DNA from: Chloroflexota bacterium
GTDB lineage: Bacteria > Chloroflexota > Limnocylindria > Limnocylindrales > CSP1-4
DNA length: 27,071 bases
Direction: 5' to 3'
NCBI GenBank assembly: GCA_021789355.1
Contig: JAJYJR010000011.1
Coordinates: 1-27,071 of the forward strand
Shown: positions 1-7,696 of the stretch, one piece after another
How the letters are laid out: every line of letters starts with the position of its first letter
How positions within the stretch are numbered: position 1 is the first letter of the stretch
Notes under the pieces: generated by a model
What the model was told of the DNA's origin: nothing
The model's database searches: none
Seen by the model: only the letters and a program-made list of their open reading frames with translations
Made by a program: the position numbers and the translations under genes

Positions 1-1
1 C

Positions 2-211
2 GGGCTCGATGACGTGCCGCTCCGGTCGGGCGAGGTGCGAGGCTCGGGCGACGCGCGGGCGTCGCGCCTCGGGCTGCGGACCGATCCCCCGCTCGCCCGT
101 CCCGCGCCGTCGGGACTCGACGGCGGGATCGATGCCGCCGTCCCGTCGCCGTTCAGCGTGGAAGCCGACGCGGTGCGGGACCGCGACGATTGCCGCGGGG
201 TGCGTCCGTGA
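2..211 (+). CDS. C-terminal end of an unidentified protein (partial)
   Basis: The frame is open from the window edge to a TGA at 209-211, and its codons end almost always in G or C, as expected for coding DNA here. The stop overlaps the next gene's GTG start in a GTGA tetranucleotide, which suggests translational coupling. The 69 visible residues are rich in Pro, Arg, Gly and Asp and show no motif I recognise. The start is outside the window. Confidence 0.4.
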   Translation, partial: GLDDVPLRSGEVRGSGDARASRLGLRTDPPLARPAPSGLDGGIDAAVPSPFSVEADAVRDRDDCRGVRP

Positions 212-414
212 CGCCCCGCGACGAGCGCGCCGCGTCGGGCATGTTGCACACGTCGGGCTCGTCGGACGGGACGACTCCGGTGGCGTGGCGGGCCGTGGAG
301 GAGGGAACCCCGGTCCTGGGTCCCGGTGGCCGGATCGGCTCGGTGTCGCACGTGGTCGCCGACGACGCCCGTGCGCTTCCCACGTACGACGAACGGACGC
401 GCGAGCCGCGGTAG
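208..414 (+). CDS. Small protein with a PRC-barrel-like segment
   Basis: This 68-residue frame starts with GTG in a GTGA overlap with the preceding gene. Residues about 29-50 (GTPVLGPGGRIGSVSHVVAD) resemble the start of a PRC-barrel domain, where a short strand carrying a Gly-rich turn is followed by a hydrophobic strand. Only the first strands of such a barrel are present, and the last 15 residues are charged and non-barrel-like, so it may be a truncated copy. The stop lies 9 nt from the stop of the converging response regulator. Confidence 0.4.
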   Translation: MTPRDERAASGMLHTSGSSDGTTPVAWRAVEEGTPVLGPGGRIGSVSHVVADDARALPTYDERTREPR

Positions 415-423
415 CCGTCGCGG

Positions 424-1272
424 TCAGCGCTGACCCGGCCGCGCCTCCACGGGCTCCTCGGGCGGCTGCTCCGTCTCGGCCAGCGCCGATCCGGCGCCAT
501 CGCCGGCGCCATCGCCGCCGCCTGCCGCCACCGCCTCGGTCACCCGGGTGGTTTCGGCCTCGTCCTCCACCGATTCGGAGTCGGGTGTCCAGCGCGTGTC
601 GAGCAGGTAGCCGATGCCCTGGAAGGTCCGGAGCGGTCCGCTCGACCCGACCGGCACCCCGAGCTTGCGCCGCAGCCTGCTCACCCAGATGCGGAGATAG
701 TTGAACTCGCTGCGGTACTGCGGTCCCCAGATCGCCGTCAGCAGCTGCGTGTGGAGCACGACGCGGTCGGTGTGGGTGGCAAGCTCCTGGAGCAGGAGCC
801 ATTCCGTGCGCGTCAGCGAGATGCGGTGCCCGCCCCGGGAGACCGTCCGCCGGCCGAGGTCGACCTCGATGTCCGCCACGGTCACGACGCGCGCGGGCCC
901 GACCGGCGTCCGGCGCAGGACGGCGCGGATCCGCGCCGCGACCTCGTCCGGGTGGAACGGCTTGGCGATGTAGTCGTCGGCGCCGAGATCGAGGCCGTCG
1001 GCGATCTCCGCGGGGGACCCGCGGGCGGTGAGCAGGACGACGGGGACGGGGGACGTCTCGCGGATCCGGCGCAGGACCGTCAGCCCGTCGATGTCGGGCA
1101 TCAGGACGTCGAGCAGGACGAGATCAGGCTTCAGGCGCTCGAACGCTGCGAGCCCCTCCTCGCCTCCGGACGCGGTCTCGACGTCGAACCCCTGGTCGGC
1201 AAGGGCCGCGGCGACGATTTTCCCGACCCACGCCTCGTCGTCGACCACGAGCACGAGGCGTCTCGTTCCCAC
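424..1272 (-). CDS. OmpR/PhoB-family response regulator
   Basis: The 282-residue protein has an N-terminal receiver domain (about residues 5-120) with acidic pocket D11/D12, phospho-acceptor D55 in LLDVLMP, T82 and K104. A winged-helix effector domain follows (about 130-225), ending in the typical RTFQGIGYLL segment. The last 50 residues form an acidic, Ala/Gly-rich tail longer than usual. The GTG start at 1272 was chosen over longer frames because GGGAGG lies 7 nt upstream and the receiver fold starts at residue 5. It should be a DNA-binding transcription factor activated by a histidine kinase, but no kinase gene is in the window, so its signal is unknown. Confidence 0.93.
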   Translation of the reverse strand: MGTRRLVLVVDDEAWVGKIVAAALADQGFDVETASGGEEGLAAFERLKPDLVLLDVLMPDIDGLTVLRRIRETSPVPVVLLTARGSPAEIADGLDLGADDYIAKPFHPDEVAARIRAVLRRTPVGPARVVTVADIEVDLGRRTVSRGGHRISLTRTEWLLLQELATHTDRVVLHTQLLTAIWGPQYRSEFNYLRIWVSRLRRKLGVPVGSSGPLRTFQGIGYLLDTRWTPDSESVEDEAETTRVTEAVAAGGGDGAGDGAGSALAETEQPPEEPVEARPGQR

Positions 1273-1305
1273 GTGATCCTCCCTTCGCAGGAGGGGACGC
1301 GCTCC

Positions 1306-1315
1306 CACTATAGTG
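1306..1315. promoter_or_regulatory. Palindromic -10-like element between the regulator and tRNA-Lys
   Basis: CACTATAGTG is a perfect 10-bp palindrome, so TATAGT reads as a -10 hexamer on both strands. On the - strand it would start transcription near 1300, giving a 28-nt leader for the response regulator. On the + strand it would start near 1321, ahead of tRNA-Lys. No good -35 hexamer is visible at 17 bp on either side. The - strand leader can also pair CCTCC (1292-1296) with the GGAGG Shine-Dalgarno (1278-1282). Confidence 0.4.
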
Positions 1316-1392
1316 CCCGCCCGTGCGCCCCGTCGCCGGCCCACGACGGCGCAGGTGCTCCTCCCTGTCCGCACGCCGCTACCCTGTGCGTC

Positions 1393-1468
1393 GGGCCGGT
1401 AGCTCAGCGGTCAGAGCAGGGGGCTTTTAACCCTCGTGTCCTGGGTTCGAATCCCAGCCGGCTCACCA
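1393..1468 (+). tRNA. tRNA-Lys (anticodon TTT)
   Basis: It folds as a full cloverleaf. The acceptor stem is GGGCCGG/CCGGCTC with one G-T pair, the D arm is GAGC/GCTC and the anticodon stem is GGGGG/CCCTC. The loop CTTTTAA puts TTT at positions 34-36, the T arm is CTGGG-TTCGAAT-CCCAG, and the CCA end is encoded. Its 3' half is the left copy of the island's direct repeat, so integration has kept the gene intact. Confidence 0.96.
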
Positions 1469-1469
1469 A
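1420..1469 (+). repeat. attL: 50-bp direct repeat within tRNA-Lys
   Basis: The sequence from the anticodon stem through the encoded CCA plus one A is identical, base for base, to 17176-17225. The match breaks on both sides (G against C before it, T against G after it). It lies in the intact tRNA gene, so it is the tRNA-side attachment junction. Confidence 0.92.
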
Positions 1470-1533
1470 TATGTTGTGTCTTTCGATCGGTGAAACCACA
1501 AGATACGGGTGTCTTGGCCCCACATCGAGCAAG

Positions 1534-1555
1534 TGACAGCCAATGTGACAGCCAC
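1534..1555 (+). repeat. Left arm-type site pair (TGACAGCC x2)
   Basis: Two TGACAGCC octamers (1534-1541 and 1546-1553) stand 12 bp apart, 64 bp inside attL. The whole 22-bp block recurs exactly at 17064-17085 near the other end. Short direct repeats flanking the core on both sides are typical of arm sites bound by tyrosine integrases. The function is inferred. Confidence 0.55.
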
Positions 1556-1565
1556 TGGCGCGCGT

Positions 1566-1787
1566 TCAGGCAGACTCGGTGAGGACCGCATCCAGTCGCG
1601 TCGCGGCCTCGCGGGTCAGCGATGGCAGCACGTGGGCATAGGTGTTCGCTGTCAGGCTGATCTGGCTGTGCCCGAGGACCTCCATCACGACACGCAGGTC
1701 CATCCCTTGCGCGATTAGAAACGTCGCGCACGTGTGGCGCAGGTCGTGGATGCGCCGATGGGGGAGGCCGGCTGCCGCGGTGAGCGC
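1566..1787 (-). pseudogene. Tyrosine-recombinase C-terminal remnant
   Basis: The last 73 codons of a longer frame encode the end of a phage-type integrase: the HxxR box (HDLRHT), the GHSQ histidine and the nucleophile tyrosine in NTYAHV. The arm-binding and core-binding domains, the first catalytic arginine and the beta-hairpin lysine are all missing, about 270-300 residues. Upstream, the frame runs directly into an unrelated protein, so this is a fused remnant. It abuts attL, where an integrase is expected, so it is very likely what is left of the island's own enzyme. Confidence 0.8.
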
Positions 1788-3165
1788 GCGTTCCTCGCCT
1801 CCAGCATCCACTTGCACGAATGCGGGCCGCGGGTGACCGGGGTACACGAAGAACTCGGGCGTCAGGGCCAGTTCGAGCCGGTCTAACCAGTACCGGTCGA
1901 GATCGATGGACGGGTCGCCCCGCACCGGCGCGCTGCCGCGCCGCGCTCGGACCAGCTCTACCTGCGCCCGCCGCCACCCGGCGTCGATGGCTTCGTGCTC
2001 GGCCATCTCGCGTTCGTATCGCGCCCGCAGCTCGATCCATGCGGCCACCTTCGCTCTGCGTTGGGCCACGCGTGCGGTGGCTTTGGCTTCGCGTCGCAGC
2101 GCGGCTGCCTCACGCTTTGCATGTGTGCGAAGGCACTGCTTCGTGTGCTGGCCGAGCGGGCACTGGCAGGACCAGCCGTCGGGGGGCATGTGGCCGCGCA
2201 CGACCAGCCGGCAGCGGGTCCGGAGCGCATCCAGGTCGATCTGCTCGCCACCCTCGATGAGGGCGAGGGCGTCGCCGAGCTCCCACTGGACGAACGCGCC
2301 GGTCCGCGCGAGATACAGGCTGATGGCGCGTATCCGGTGCGTGTCGAGATAGTCGAGCAGCACATAGCCCAGCAGTTGCCGGAGCCACCACAACTCCGGG
2401 AGCGCGCGAGTCGTCACCTTGATCTCGACGAGGCAATTACCCACGATCAGGTCCGCGTCGGCCCCGCCCACGTCACCGCTGCCCTCAAAGGTTGGGTTGA
2501 GAACATAGGGCCCCGCGGAGGCGGCCAGTGACGTGCCCCGGAAGCGGTCCGTGAGGTGGACCAGCTCATCGACCCAGGCAGGCTGGATCGTCGCGAGCAC
2601 CTCTTCGACGCTGCCGAGCGGGCCAGACCGGAACAGCGGTGAGTTCGACCAGAAGCCCGCTCGATAGATCTCCTCGAACAGCGCGACCCTGGCCGAGGCA
2701 CCACCGGCAGATGGCCGCATCGACCCCAGTCTCTCCAGAGCCCTGCTGCGCGCGGAGAGCGGGAACTGTGTGCGCGGCCTCGGCCATGAACGCCGCTGCG
2801 ACGTCAGGAGGCAGGATCGCCAGGGCCTCTTGGCGCGCGAGGATGTGCTTGACTCGGGGATCCTCGCGGGGCAGATGAGTCACATCGAGGGCGGGCCAAG
2901 ATGACTCCTGGGCTGCCCAATTCTGGGCGCCCATCCAGGCAGTCGTGTCGGCCACGTCCAGGTCCGCAAACCAAATGCGGACCCGGTAGTCGAACGCCAC
3001 ACCGATGGTCGATGCCGCCGAGCCTTCGCTGCGTAGGATCGGCGGTCCGCCGAGCTCTCTCGCCCGCGCCCTGGCGTCGGCCGAGAGGTCGCGCAGCTTC
3101 GGAAACTGCCGGCCCATCCAGTCGCGCAGGGGCGATGCGTGCCGCAGTTGCTGAACCAGGGTCAT
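1566..3165 (-). pseudogene. Frameshifted PD-(D/E)XK-like protein fused to the integrase tail
   Basis: The N-terminal part (ATG at 3165, reading MTLVQQLRHASPLRDWM) resembles a family of uncharacterised actinobacterial-type proteins as I recall them, including the segment GVAFDYRVR. The frame must shift near 2691-2697: CRWCL in the first frame continues as ARVALFEEIYRAG in the next if one G is removed. The second part has NPTF, then GGADADLIVGNCLVEIK, a D...ExK pattern of PD-(D/E)XK nuclease folds, and RQLLGYVLLDY. A cysteine/histidine cluster (CQCPLGQH...C...H), a basic coiled-coil stretch and finally the integrase remnant follow. The second frame also has its own ATG at 2720, so a separate C-terminal product is possible. 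The nuclease role is inferred from the motif only. Confidence 0.65.
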
Positions 3166-3303
3166 GCGCTCGCCCGTCGCGTCCACGGGCGGCACGCACA
3201 GCGGCGCGGCCGCTGCGGCCCGAGGTACCCGCTCACGTGCCCGTGATGGTCCTGGCCCACGCCCCTTTGAGCCGGCAGGGGCACACGATGACCACCGGCC
3301 TGT

Positions 3304-4518
3304 CTACTGGCCGGCTGGCGCCGCAGCCAACGTCACCGCAGCCACCGCGCGGGCGCCCGCCCGCACGTAGGTCACCCGCACGACTTGGCCAGGAGAGTCA
3401 TAGGCGAGGATCGTCGTCAGGTCCGCTCCCGCGAAGAGCGGGCTCCCGTAGATCGTCGTCCCATCGATGGCGGAGATGATGTCGCCATCTTGCAGGCCGG
3501 CCTTCGCCGCCGGACCACCCGGGACGATCCCTGGCAGCATCGAACCGCTGTTGTTCGGGTCCGGCAGGTCCGCGATCTGGATACCTGCCGCGCCCGGCTG
3601 GTAGCTGCCCCGAATGCCGAGTGTTGCCTGCACAAGGGGCAGCGCGTGGCAGATGATCCCGCCGTAGTAGGCGGGAGCGGTGTCGAACACGATGACCCGG
3701 TAGCCGTTGAGGAGCCCGCCGCAGATGACGCCCACACCGCCAGCGAGCGTCACCGCTGGTGCCGTGGCGTCTGCCCAGGTCGATCCGTCGCTGAACGAGA
3801 CCGTGGCCGCGATGTGGCGGCATTCCATGATGGCCGCCTGCCCCTTGGCTTCCACGAACGCGTTGTGGCTGCCAACCTCGACACTGCAACTGGCCTGCGC
3901 GTCGAGCTGTCGCTCCGCGATGGCTGCCCGATCCGCCTCGAGCGAGGCCACCGCGTTGTTGTAGTCGCCAACGGTGGCGGGCGCGAACACCAGCGTGCCG
4001 ATCGTGCCGTCGGCCTCCGGTTCGGCCAGGGTGAACTGGCCGTTGCTGAACTGACCGGTCAGCAAGGCGGTGCCGTTGATCGTCTCCCCGCCGGCAAGCG
4101 TGAGCGTCACGCTGTCGCCGCTGATCACGCCACTGAAGTCGATCACCTGGTGCTGCGGACTGGCACCACTCGCCTCGAACGTGACCTGCGTAAGCGACCC
4201 GATCACCGAAGTCCCCGTCTGGGTCCATTGGAGGAAGGCGACACCGTTCTGGGCGGTGGCGAGCAGGCCCGACGGAAGCTCGACGACCGTTGGCGCGGAG
4301 GCCGACGACACCGGGACTGCCGTCGCTGCTGCCGTGGGGATCGCGGTCGGCATCGCTGACGCCAGGACATGCGTACTGGCCGTTGGCATGGGAGCGGTGC
4401 TGGACCCGGGGCTTGCCTGCGCCCCGCTACCGCAGGCGACCACCAGCAGCGCGATCACCGCGGCCAACACGGCGAGGCCCGTTCGCGAGCTGTCCGCCCA
4501 CCGGTTCACGAGATGCAT
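3304..4518 (-). CDS. Predicted lipoprotein with C-terminal PDZ domain
   Basis: The ATG at 4518 gives a charged N-terminus, a hydrophobic stretch and a lipobox (VVAC) with the cysteine near residue 29, so export and lipid anchoring at the outer membrane face are likely. A Ser/Thr/Ala/Pro linker follows. The middle (about 75-180) looks like a beta-rich domain with Gly/Thr strands, then a short helical segment and a cysteine-containing hydrophobic part. The last 110 residues form a PDZ domain with GIVPGGPAAKAGLQDGDIIS. No Ser-His-Asp protease triad is recognisable. The hydrophobic segment around GGVGVICGGLL recalls a degenerate serine-protease barrel, but that is weak. A longer start at 4563 lacks a ribosome site. 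Substrate and partners are unknown. Confidence 0.8.
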   Translation of the reverse strand: MHLVNRWADSSRTGLAVLAAVIALLVVACGSGAQASPGSSTAPMPTASTHVLASAMPTAIPTAAATAVPVSSASAPTVVELPSGLLATAQNGVAFLQWTQTGTSVIGSLTQVTFEASGASPQHQVIDFSGVISGDSVTLTLAGGETINGTALLTGQFSNGQFTLAEPEADGTIGTLVFAPATVGDYNNAVASLEADRAAIAERQLDAQASCSVEVGSHNAFVEAKGQAAIMECRHIAATVSFSDGSTWADATAPAVTLAGGVGVICGGLLNGYRVIVFDTAPAYYGGIICHALPLVQATLGIRGSYQPGAAGIQIADLPDPNNSGSMLPGIVPGGPAAKAGLQDGDIISAIDGTTIYGSPLFAGADLTTILAYDSPGQVVRVTYVRAGARAVAAVTLAAAPAGQ

Positions 4519-4832
4519 CTGCCGGTCCGCTGGTACGACCTTCGGCGAGCCGAAGGGTAGCATCGGGACGGTGCCATTGCAGACCTGCGTGCGTTAAGAA
4601 CGGCTTCATCGGTGCAAGGTGAATGCCACCGCGGTGCCAGCGCCTCGGCCTCACTCGCGCCGCGCGCCTCGACCGCGGGACGGTGCTCGAACCGGTGCAG
4701 GTGTCCCGCGTAGAACGCGCTGGCCACCCACTGCCGCTCCTCGGGGTGCCACTGGGGACGCGTGACCTCCCAGCCCGGCAGACGGTCCAGCGCCGCGTGC
4801 ACGGCCTCCCAGGCGACCGCGATGTCGAGCAT
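4506..4832 (-). CDS. Small hypothetical protein
   Basis: This 108-residue frame starts with ATG at 4832, preceded by GGGAG 9 nt upstream. Residues 1-65 (from MLDIAVAWEAVHAALDRLPG) look like a compact alpha/beta protein rich in Trp and His. After EAEAL the sequence becomes Arg/Ser-rich and unlike protein, so the natural 3' end may have been lost and replaced by chance frame. It overlaps the start of the PDZ lipoprotein gene by 13 nt. I recognise no family. Confidence 0.5.
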   Translation of the reverse strand: MLDIAVAWEAVHAALDRLPGWEVTRPQWHPEERQWVASAFYAGHLHRFEHRPAVEARGASEAEALAPRWHSPCTDEAVLNARRSAMAPSRCYPSARRRSYQRTGRCIS

Positions 4833-4889
4833 GTGACCGCTCCCGCCCCGGGGCTCGATGAGACGTCCTCGACCCGCACATAGACCAGA

Positions 4890-4918
4890 GTCCGCGCCGT
4901 CTGACGACGGGCGCGGAC
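4890..4918 (-). terminator. Hairpin downstream of the choice-of-anchor C gene
   Basis: GTCCGCGCC and GGCGCGGAC form a perfect 9-bp stem with an 11-nt loop, 28 nt past the stop codon of the secreted protein gene. No clear U-run follows, so termination strength is uncertain. Confidence 0.55.
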
Positions 4919-4946
4919 CCTGAGAAACGCTGGGGTGATGGTGCGG

Positions 4947-5660
4947 TTAGGACCCGATCGGGACCGCCCCGCTGGTCGCGTAGAAGCTGACGCAGTCGCC
5001 CTGGTTCTTGAACAGGGCGCCGTTCTCGTCGTACATCGTCTTCCAGCCGCCGTCCTTGCACTGAGCGCCGGTCGCCGCGACCGCGGTCATGCTGACGTTA
5101 TCCAGCGCGGGACCACAGTTGCCGGTGGTGGTGCTGGCGAAGGACAACGTCGCGCTCGTGCTCGTCGCGACGAACGAGAACATCTCCGAAGCCCACGTCA
5201 TCGCGCCCTTGTTGTACGCCCAGCTGGTCGGCACGGTGAACGTGAAGTCCTGGCTCGTGGCGCCGGAGCTCACGGTCAGCGTCTTGTCGCCTGCCCCACA
5301 CATGGGGTTGCCGGAGAGCCAGAACTGGACCGCGTACGTGGCGTTCACCACGGTGTCGAACGTCTGGGTCAGCGTCCCCGCCGTTGGACTGGCGTTCATG
5401 TCGATGCTGTAGCCGTCGCCATCTTCGGACTGCCAGTAGGTGCCGATCCAGTCGACCGCACCGCTGATCGTCCAGCCCGGGATTGTGGTGCCGCTGACGC
5501 TCGGCATGAAGCCGCTGCCGCCGTCCTGGTAGGTCCCGCCGGAGGCCACGCTGGTGCCTGCGAACCCCCCATTGGTGAAACCGGCCGCCAGTGCGGAGCC
5601 GGCCAGCGCGAGCGATGCCACCACCGCGAGCGCCGCGCCGACCATCGATCGTCTCTTCAC
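4947..5660 (-). CDS. Secreted choice-of-anchor C family protein
   Basis: The GTG start at 5660 yields VKRRSMVGAALAVVASLALA followed by an Ala-x-Ala cleavage site, a classic Sec signal peptide. The mature part matches the choice-of-anchor C/DUF642-like pattern: NGGF at the start, IPGWTISGAVDWIGTYW, then TLTQTFDTVVNATYAVQFWLSGNP and a final GPALDNVSM. These are beta-sandwich, carbohydrate-binding-like domains found on bacterial and plant cell surfaces. The C-terminal tail has a QCKDGGWK...FKNQGDCVSF motif with two cysteines that could form a disulphide. It is monocistronic, with a hairpin after it. The ligand is unknown. Confidence 0.82.
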   Translation of the reverse strand: MKRRSMVGAALAVVASLALAGSALAAGFTNGGFAGTSVASGGTYQDGGSGFMPSVSGTTIPGWTISGAVDWIGTYWQSEDGDGYSIDMNASPTAGTLTQTFDTVVNATYAVQFWLSGNPMCGAGDKTLTVSSGATSQDFTFTVPTSWAYNKGAMTWASEMFSFVATSTSATLSFASTTTGNCGPALDNVSMTAVAATGAQCKDGGWKTMYDENGALFKNQGDCVSFYATSGAVPIGS

Positions 5661-5995
5661 GTGTGCCTGCCGCGCGTCATTGCCCCCCGTCGGGGCGTCC
5701 ATTGTACGCAGACCGGCAAGGCGCAGCGCCCTTGACTGGGGTCATTCGGTGCGGAAAGGCACCGGAATGTGCTGGTCGCAGCCTCCAGCAACCATCGACG
5801 ACGTGTGGCGTGGGCCCACCCGTTCGGTGCCGCGGGTGCTCACGTTTGCCCCTGTCGCGGGCGTCACGGGGGTCACCGGTGGCACGGGCGTCGCCCAGGA
5901 TGGCCGGGCGTCGCCCACCACGCTGGAGTTGTCGCGCCGGGCGCTGTCCGGGTCAGACCTTGCCCGACTCGGCCTCGGGTGACACGATCTCGGGT
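5661..5995. other. 335-bp divergent intergenic region with one possible small ORF
   Basis: This separates the secreted protein gene (-) from the 489-residue gene (+). A 71-codon frame at 5767-5982 (MCWSQPPATIDDVW...) has GGAAAGG just upstream but no recognised family. It contains a Val-Thr-Gly repeat (GVTGVTGGTGV) and may be chance. A TTGCCC-17-CACGAT promoter-like pair (5960-5988) would start transcription at or next to the ATG at 5996. Confidence 0.3.
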
Positions 5996-7465
5996 ATGAA
6001 GGCAACCCGTGGCGAGGCGGCCAGGCGCGCCATCGTTCCGGCGGCGATCTCCTTGGCTATTGCCGCCGAGACCATGGCCGGCACGGAACGCGCGCGTGCC
6101 CTTCCGAATGCTCCGAGCTCGCCCGCGTTCATCTACCCGGCGCCGATCGCACCCATCAGCCGCCAAGATGACGAGGGTGCAGCCCCTCCGTATGCGGGGG
6201 AGGCCGCCGAGCCCATCCCTGCGGGCGGCGTCGTGGGGGGCACGGCGGACGTAGCCCTAGGAGTTGCGGCAATGCCCACCATGTATCTGGGCCGCAACGG
6301 CCAAACAAGTGGTCTCGTCACGCTCAGCGAGCGTGGCCCCGGTGAACTCGGAGGCCCAGGGGCGTACCCCAAGATCCTGCGACTTCGCCTGATCGATCCC
6401 CTCGACCCCGACGGTGCGGTCGGCGACACGTTCACCCGGCCGCCTTGGATCATCGTGACGAGCGGCGACATCAACCTCGCATCACCGTCCGACCTAAGGG
6501 GCGAGCCTGCCCGAACCGCGATCCATAGCTGGCTCGCAGCGGATGATCCGGCAAGCGCCGAGTGGCTGATCGTCTCGCCGAGCACGATCGCGAGCCGCCT
6601 CGTTGTGGTCGGCGACACGGCGAGCGGTCCACTTCCCCTCGGCGCCGGAAACGGGCCGGCCGTGAACGTTGCGGCCATGCAGCGCGAAGGACCATTGGTC
6701 TTGTCGGTCCAAGTCTTGGACCTGAGCCACCGCGTCATCGTCGATCTCGGGTTCATCCCTGTCGCCTATCGGACCCACATGATCCGGCCCTGGGCCGAAC
6801 GGGTGGACATCCGGGAGCCCGGCGGCGGACCGAACGCGCCCACGCCAACGACTCCGCAGAGTCACACTCACCCGGAGGACCCCGACACGACCAACCCGAT
6901 GCTTACTGTGGCGAGCGACGGCATCCGGGGGGACGTACCAGCCTTCACAGCCGTCAGCCAGCCTCAGCTCACGCGGGGGCGCAACAACCAACCTGGCGGC
7001 AATCTGGTCGTCGCCGAGACGAGGGCAGGCCAACTTGCCCTGCTCTGCGATCTGCTCGCGCACCCTGGCGCCAGCTTCGCCGAGGTCATCATCGACCTCG
7101 TGCCACACGTATCCGGCGTCACCTTCGACATTTCCAACGAGCCCGTCGTGTCAGCCAACACGGCCAGCGGGTGCATGGCAGCCTTCGTTGGCTACGTCGG
7201 TAACAGTGGGATGCGCGTCGCGGTGTGGCCTACAGGGGGCGCCTCTCGACCCCCAATCCAACTCGGGACGGTGACGATATCGAACGTTCAGTACGTCGTG
7301 CAGCGCAGCGCCGAGGGTGGGCCGGTGTGGGTCACGGCCAAGCTTTGCGGCGCGCGCACATTGGACGCTCGTCAGCTATCGGGACGGCGCCTGATCGTTG
7401 CCGTGCCATTCACGCCCGATGTCGCAGCGTCACCGCAGGTCGTCTCCAATGCCCTAATCGATTAA
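5996..7465 (+). CDS. Unidentified protein, possibly exported
   Basis: The 489-residue protein begins MKATRGEAARRAIVPAAISL, a basic start with a weakly hydrophobic stretch that could be a poor signal peptide. A Pro-rich linker follows (about 35-85). The rest is mixed alpha/beta with many short hydrophobic strands, such as PPWIIVTSGDINL and GPLVLSVQVLDLSHRVIVDLGF. A second half (about 295-485) includes ASFAEVIIDLVPHVSGVTFDI. No catalytic motif, repeat or family is recognised. The ATG at 5996 has no Shine-Dalgarno sequence, so a leaderless transcript is possible. Codon use is less GC3-biased than in the flanking genes, in line with acquisition. Confidence 0.7.
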   Translation: MKATRGEAARRAIVPAAISLAIAAETMAGTERARALPNAPSSPAFIYPAPIAPISRQDDEGAAPPYAGEAAEPIPAGGVVGGTADVALGVAAMPTMYLGRNGQTSGLVTLSERGPGELGGPGAYPKILRLRLIDPLDPDGAVGDTFTRPPWIIVTSGDINLASPSDLRGEPARTAIHSWLAADDPASAEWLIVSPSTIASRLVVVGDTASGPLPLGAGNGPAVNVAAMQREGPLVLSVQVLDLSHRVIVDLGFIPVAYRTHMIRPWAERVDIREPGGGPNAPTPTTPQSHTHPEDPDTTNPMLTVASDGIRGDVPAFTAVSQPQLTRGRNNQPGGNLVVAETRAGQLALLCDLLAHPGASFAEVIIDLVPHVSGVTFDISNEPVVSANTASGCMAAFVGYVGNSGMRVAVWPTGGASRPPIQLGTVTISNVQYVVQRSAEGGPVWVTAKLCGARTLDARQLSGRRLIVAVPFTPDVAASPQVVSNALID

Positions 7466-7660
7466 CCGAGACATCGACTCCCCCAACGATCCGTTAGGGG
7501 GAGGACGCTCCCCACGGAACTGTCTCACCTGTCTCGCCCCCCACCTGTCTCTCTCGCACCACAGGCAACGCCTGTGCCACTGGTGGGGCGGGTCGAGCGG
7601 GCGAGGCGGGGGCCCAGTCGATCGCGCAGTTTCACCGCCGACTACCCAGGGCCTCCGCCC

Positions 7661-7689
7661 TTGATAACGAACAGATGTTTCGATACGCT
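7661..7689 (+). promoter_or_regulatory. Promoter for the 3-TM protein gene, probably leaderless
   Basis: TTGATA (7661-7666) and TACGCT (7684-7689) are separated by exactly 17 bp. The start site expected about 7 nt after the -10 box falls at 7696, next to the ATG at 7697. GGAG lies only 2 nt before the ATG, too close to act as a ribosome site, so a leaderless mRNA is predicted. Confidence 0.55.
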
Positions 7690-7696
7690 TTGGAGC

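Noticed and set aside
1411..2040. Antisense frame over tRNA-Lys encoding GIRTQDTRVKSPLL at its end
   Set aside because: This is the well-known false peptide produced by reading a tRNA gene backwards. It also shadows the fused gene in another frame.
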